This document shows positions 62,497 through 64,000 of a stretch of 64,000 nt of DNA, piece after piece. The notes below the pieces were generated by a model. The model had not been told where the DNA came from. It saw only the letters and a list, made by a program, of their open reading frames with translations, and made no database searches. How positions within the stretch are numbered: position 1 is the stretch's first letter; each line of letters opens with the position of its first letter. Made by a program: the position numbers and the translations under genes. The stretch comes from Bacteroidaceae bacterium (GTDB taxonomy: Bacteria; Bacteroidota; Bacteroidia; Bacteroidales; Bacteroidaceae), in assembly GCA_017633615.1 (NCBI GenBank), contig JAGBPB010000020.1, forward strand, positions 1 to 64,000, in the 5' to 3' direction.

Positions 62497-64000
62497 TTAT
62501 TTTCTGGTTTGACTCAAAACTCTGACCTTATGATCCTTGAACGGCTCCTGTTTGAAGATATCATTGACCTCATTTTCCACACGAGTGGAACAACGGACAT
62601 CGAATGTAACCATCCAATAGACTTCGTCGTCAGCATCGGGATAAAGTCTTTTCAGTTCTTTTTCCAATGCATCAGGTGTGCCGAACGCTTTCGTATATTC
62701 AGGAACCCTGACAACAACAGTATTGTCAGCCTTTATTTCAATTGCAACACTATCCGTACCTGTAACTGTTGCAAAACTTTCAATAGTTGGCTTTAAATCC
62801 TGTGGAGAATCCAATTTGCGGGTTATGTTATGGGCAATCATTGTGATATGGTTTCTCCTGTCAATAATTATCCTGACCCATTTATCGGTTTCAAAATCGA
62901 GATTATATTCGATATCATACTCAGAAGCCGCAGGTGGAGGCGGAAGAGTCCTACCAGGCATATTTATCAAGAGAATCTTGTCATCGGAGTAACTCTTTTG
63001 AAGTTGTCTGATAACACTCTCAACAATATCAAGATGCTCGTCATTTACAATTGTCACGAAAATGAGGTCAGGACGGGCAACTTCAACAGTGCTTTCCTTC
63101 TTCAAGCGCTCAAACTCTGCGGCAAAATTGTCAAGTGTTGCAGGATGGAATGTCTGCTCACCATCGAATGTCATCCATATTGCGCCGTCCCATTCTATCT
63201 CCACAAAATAATTCAGTTGTTTGACCTTCACATCTTTATTTGATCCATATCCAAACTTTTTAAGGAACGCCGTATCAACCGGTTCAGACTGGATTATAGT
63301 TTCAGCCACAGGCTCTGACTGAGCATCTGCGGTGTTATCCTGACTAGCCTTGGGTTTGCAGGCCGATGCCAACAGGATGATAACCAATACTACGGGCAGC
63401 ATAAGCAGCGCACGTAAGCAAACTAAGGGAGAAGATTGGTTGCGTTTCATCATCGTTATACGTTTTTTGGTTGAACAATCGGCAAAATTGCTGGTCACAT
63501 ACCCTATCCTGCTGCCCAATGCGGCCTGAACAAGACATATCTGATAACGGCGCTCATTCTCACCGTCAGCCAGCACGTTGGCATCGGCCTCATACTCATG
63601 TACCTCCTGGAGGCTGCGCTTGAGTGCCCACGCAGCAGGATTGAACCACTGCAGGGCACACGCAATCTGTGATATCACCACGTCTATGGAGTGACGACAA
63701 TGTATATGGGTCAGTTCATGTTCTATGATAATGTCTGATTCGGCCGACTCAAAATCCCTGCGGCTCATGATTACCGTCCTGCGCCAACTGGTAGGCTGGA
63801 ACTCGCCGTCGCAAACCAGCAACCTGGAGCCGTCAGGCAGCTCGCGTCCGCCAAGCCTGCAAAGCGTCTCGGCCCGGGTAATCCCAATCAGAAGCCGTAT
63901 CATAAAGAACGCCACTCCCATCAGATATAAATAGGTGATAATTGAAACCCAATCCATCTGAGTCACCGTCTCCGCCACCTTTACCCCCGTAGCCACGCGA
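62497..64000 (-). CDS. M56 (BlaR1/MecR1-like) membrane metallopeptidase, 5' end cut by window
   Basis: About 500 residues visible; the frame runs to the window edge and the N-terminal helices expected for the family are missing, so the true start lies beyond 64000. Seen: a transmembrane helix (WVSIITYLYLMGVAFFMIRL), zinc motif IIIEHELTHIHCRHSID, the second ligand region EVHEYEADANVL and a last helix ending in LLASAC. The outer part (about 245-499) is not a penicillin-binding domain. It appears as two small alpha/beta units that faintly resemble ExbD periplasmic domains (YFVEIEWDGAIWMTF, LIFVTIVNDEHLDIVESVIR). With BlaI it forms a sensor pair. Confidence 0.88.
   Translation of the reverse strand, partial: RVATGVKVAETVTQMDWVSIITYLYLMGVAFFMIRLLIGITRAETLCRLGGRELPDGSRLLVCDGEFQPTSWRRTVIMSRRDFESAESDIIIEHELTHIHCRHSIDVVISQIACALQWFNPAAWALKRSLQEVHEYEADANVLADGENERRYQICLVQAALGSRIGYVTSNFADCSTKKRITMMKRNQSSPLVCLRALLMLPVVLVIILLASACKPKASQDNTADAQSEPVAETIIQSEPVDTAFLKKFGYGSNKDVKVKQLNYFVEIEWDGAIWMTFDGEQTFHPATLDNFAAEFERLKKESTVEVARPDLIFVTIVNDEHLDIVESVIRQLQKSYSDDKILLINMPGRTLPPPPAASEYDIEYNLDFETDKWVRIIIDRRNHITMIAHNITRKLDSPQDLKPTIESFATVTGTDSVAIEIKADNTVVVRVPEYTKAFGTPDALEKELKRLYPDADDEVYWMVTFDVRCSTRVENEVNDIFKQEPFKDHKVRVLSQTRK

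Noticed and set aside
62116..64000. Beta-lactam resistance module (BlaI/BlaR1)
   Set aside because: No beta-lactamase or PBP gene is visible and the sensor part of the M56 protein is not penicillin-binding-like.

Overview
The window is a chromosomal segment of a Bacteroidales bacterium (Bacteroides/Prevotella group); I cannot name a species. Evidence: many promoters match the Bacteroidetes -7 element TAnnTTTG; start codons follow A-rich leaders rather than Shine-Dalgarno sites; the arginine genes form an argR-GNAT-argG-argC-argD block; and there are family-typical proteins (Fib_succ_major lipoprotein-like proteins, DUF3244, 6-bladed beta-propeller, TonB plug modules, paired RND permeases). 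No rRNA, tRNA, IS element, phage gene or CRISPR array was found.

Layout. 1-8.5 kb: an accessory surface/periplasmic island. Five exported proteins on the minus strand mix Fib_succ_major, carboxypeptidase-regulatory, BspA-type LRR and orphan TonB-plug modules. A DUF4419 protein and an unknown exported protein follow on the plus strand. 8.5-17.4 kb: a tolC-like gene, an RND adaptor and two RND permeases. 17.4-27.9 kb: a tightly overlapping minus-strand operon around a double-glycine peptide precursor. It encodes two transglutaminase-like lipoproteins (one active-looking, one with the catalytic residues replaced), a 6-bladed beta-propeller lipoprotein, the precursor, a small membrane protein, a CxxC thioredoxin, a C39 peptidase-ABC exporter, an O-antigen-ligase-like membrane protein and a TPR protein. 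28.2-30.7 kb: a DUF3244 exported protein and a membrane-spanning TPR/LuxR-type regulator. 30.7-36.9 kb: a giant alpha-2-macroglobulin-like protein. 37-43 kb: housekeeping genes ruvB, hisS, a YugP-like protease, purA, fur-like, an AlkD-like protein and an AraC-type regulator. 43-54.9 kb: dnaG, then the run pdxJ-exbB-exbD-tonB, DJ-1, recG, M23/LysM, DUF1599, DoxX, tpiA, SPOR, folE. 55-60.5 kb: nadK and the arginine genes. 60.7-64 kb: inositol-phosphate synthase and a BlaI/M56 pair cut by the window edge.

Two regulatory patterns tie the accessory genes together. First, four promoters (three in the 1-6 kb island plus the alpha-2-macroglobulin gene) carry TTGCAAC direct repeats with an exact 11-bp period at the same distance upstream of the -33/-7 boxes. 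This spacing is typical of OmpR/PhoB-family response-regulator sites. Second, the promoters of the peptide operon and of the DUF3244 gene share a 29-bp element (GTCATACyCAAAAAC...ATTTTTyATGG) exactly 19 bp from the -7 box, and the TPR/LuxR regulator is encoded next door.

Most interesting candidate system: the 14.4-kb bacteriocin-like or RiPP-like locus. A precursor with two CxxC motifs is probably cut and exported by the C39 ABC protein, with disulfide handling by the thioredoxin, accompanied by an active/inactive transglutaminase pair and an O-antigen-ligase-like protein. A complete RND/TolC unit lies directly downstream in place of the usual HlyD partner. The functions of the accessory proteins are inference.
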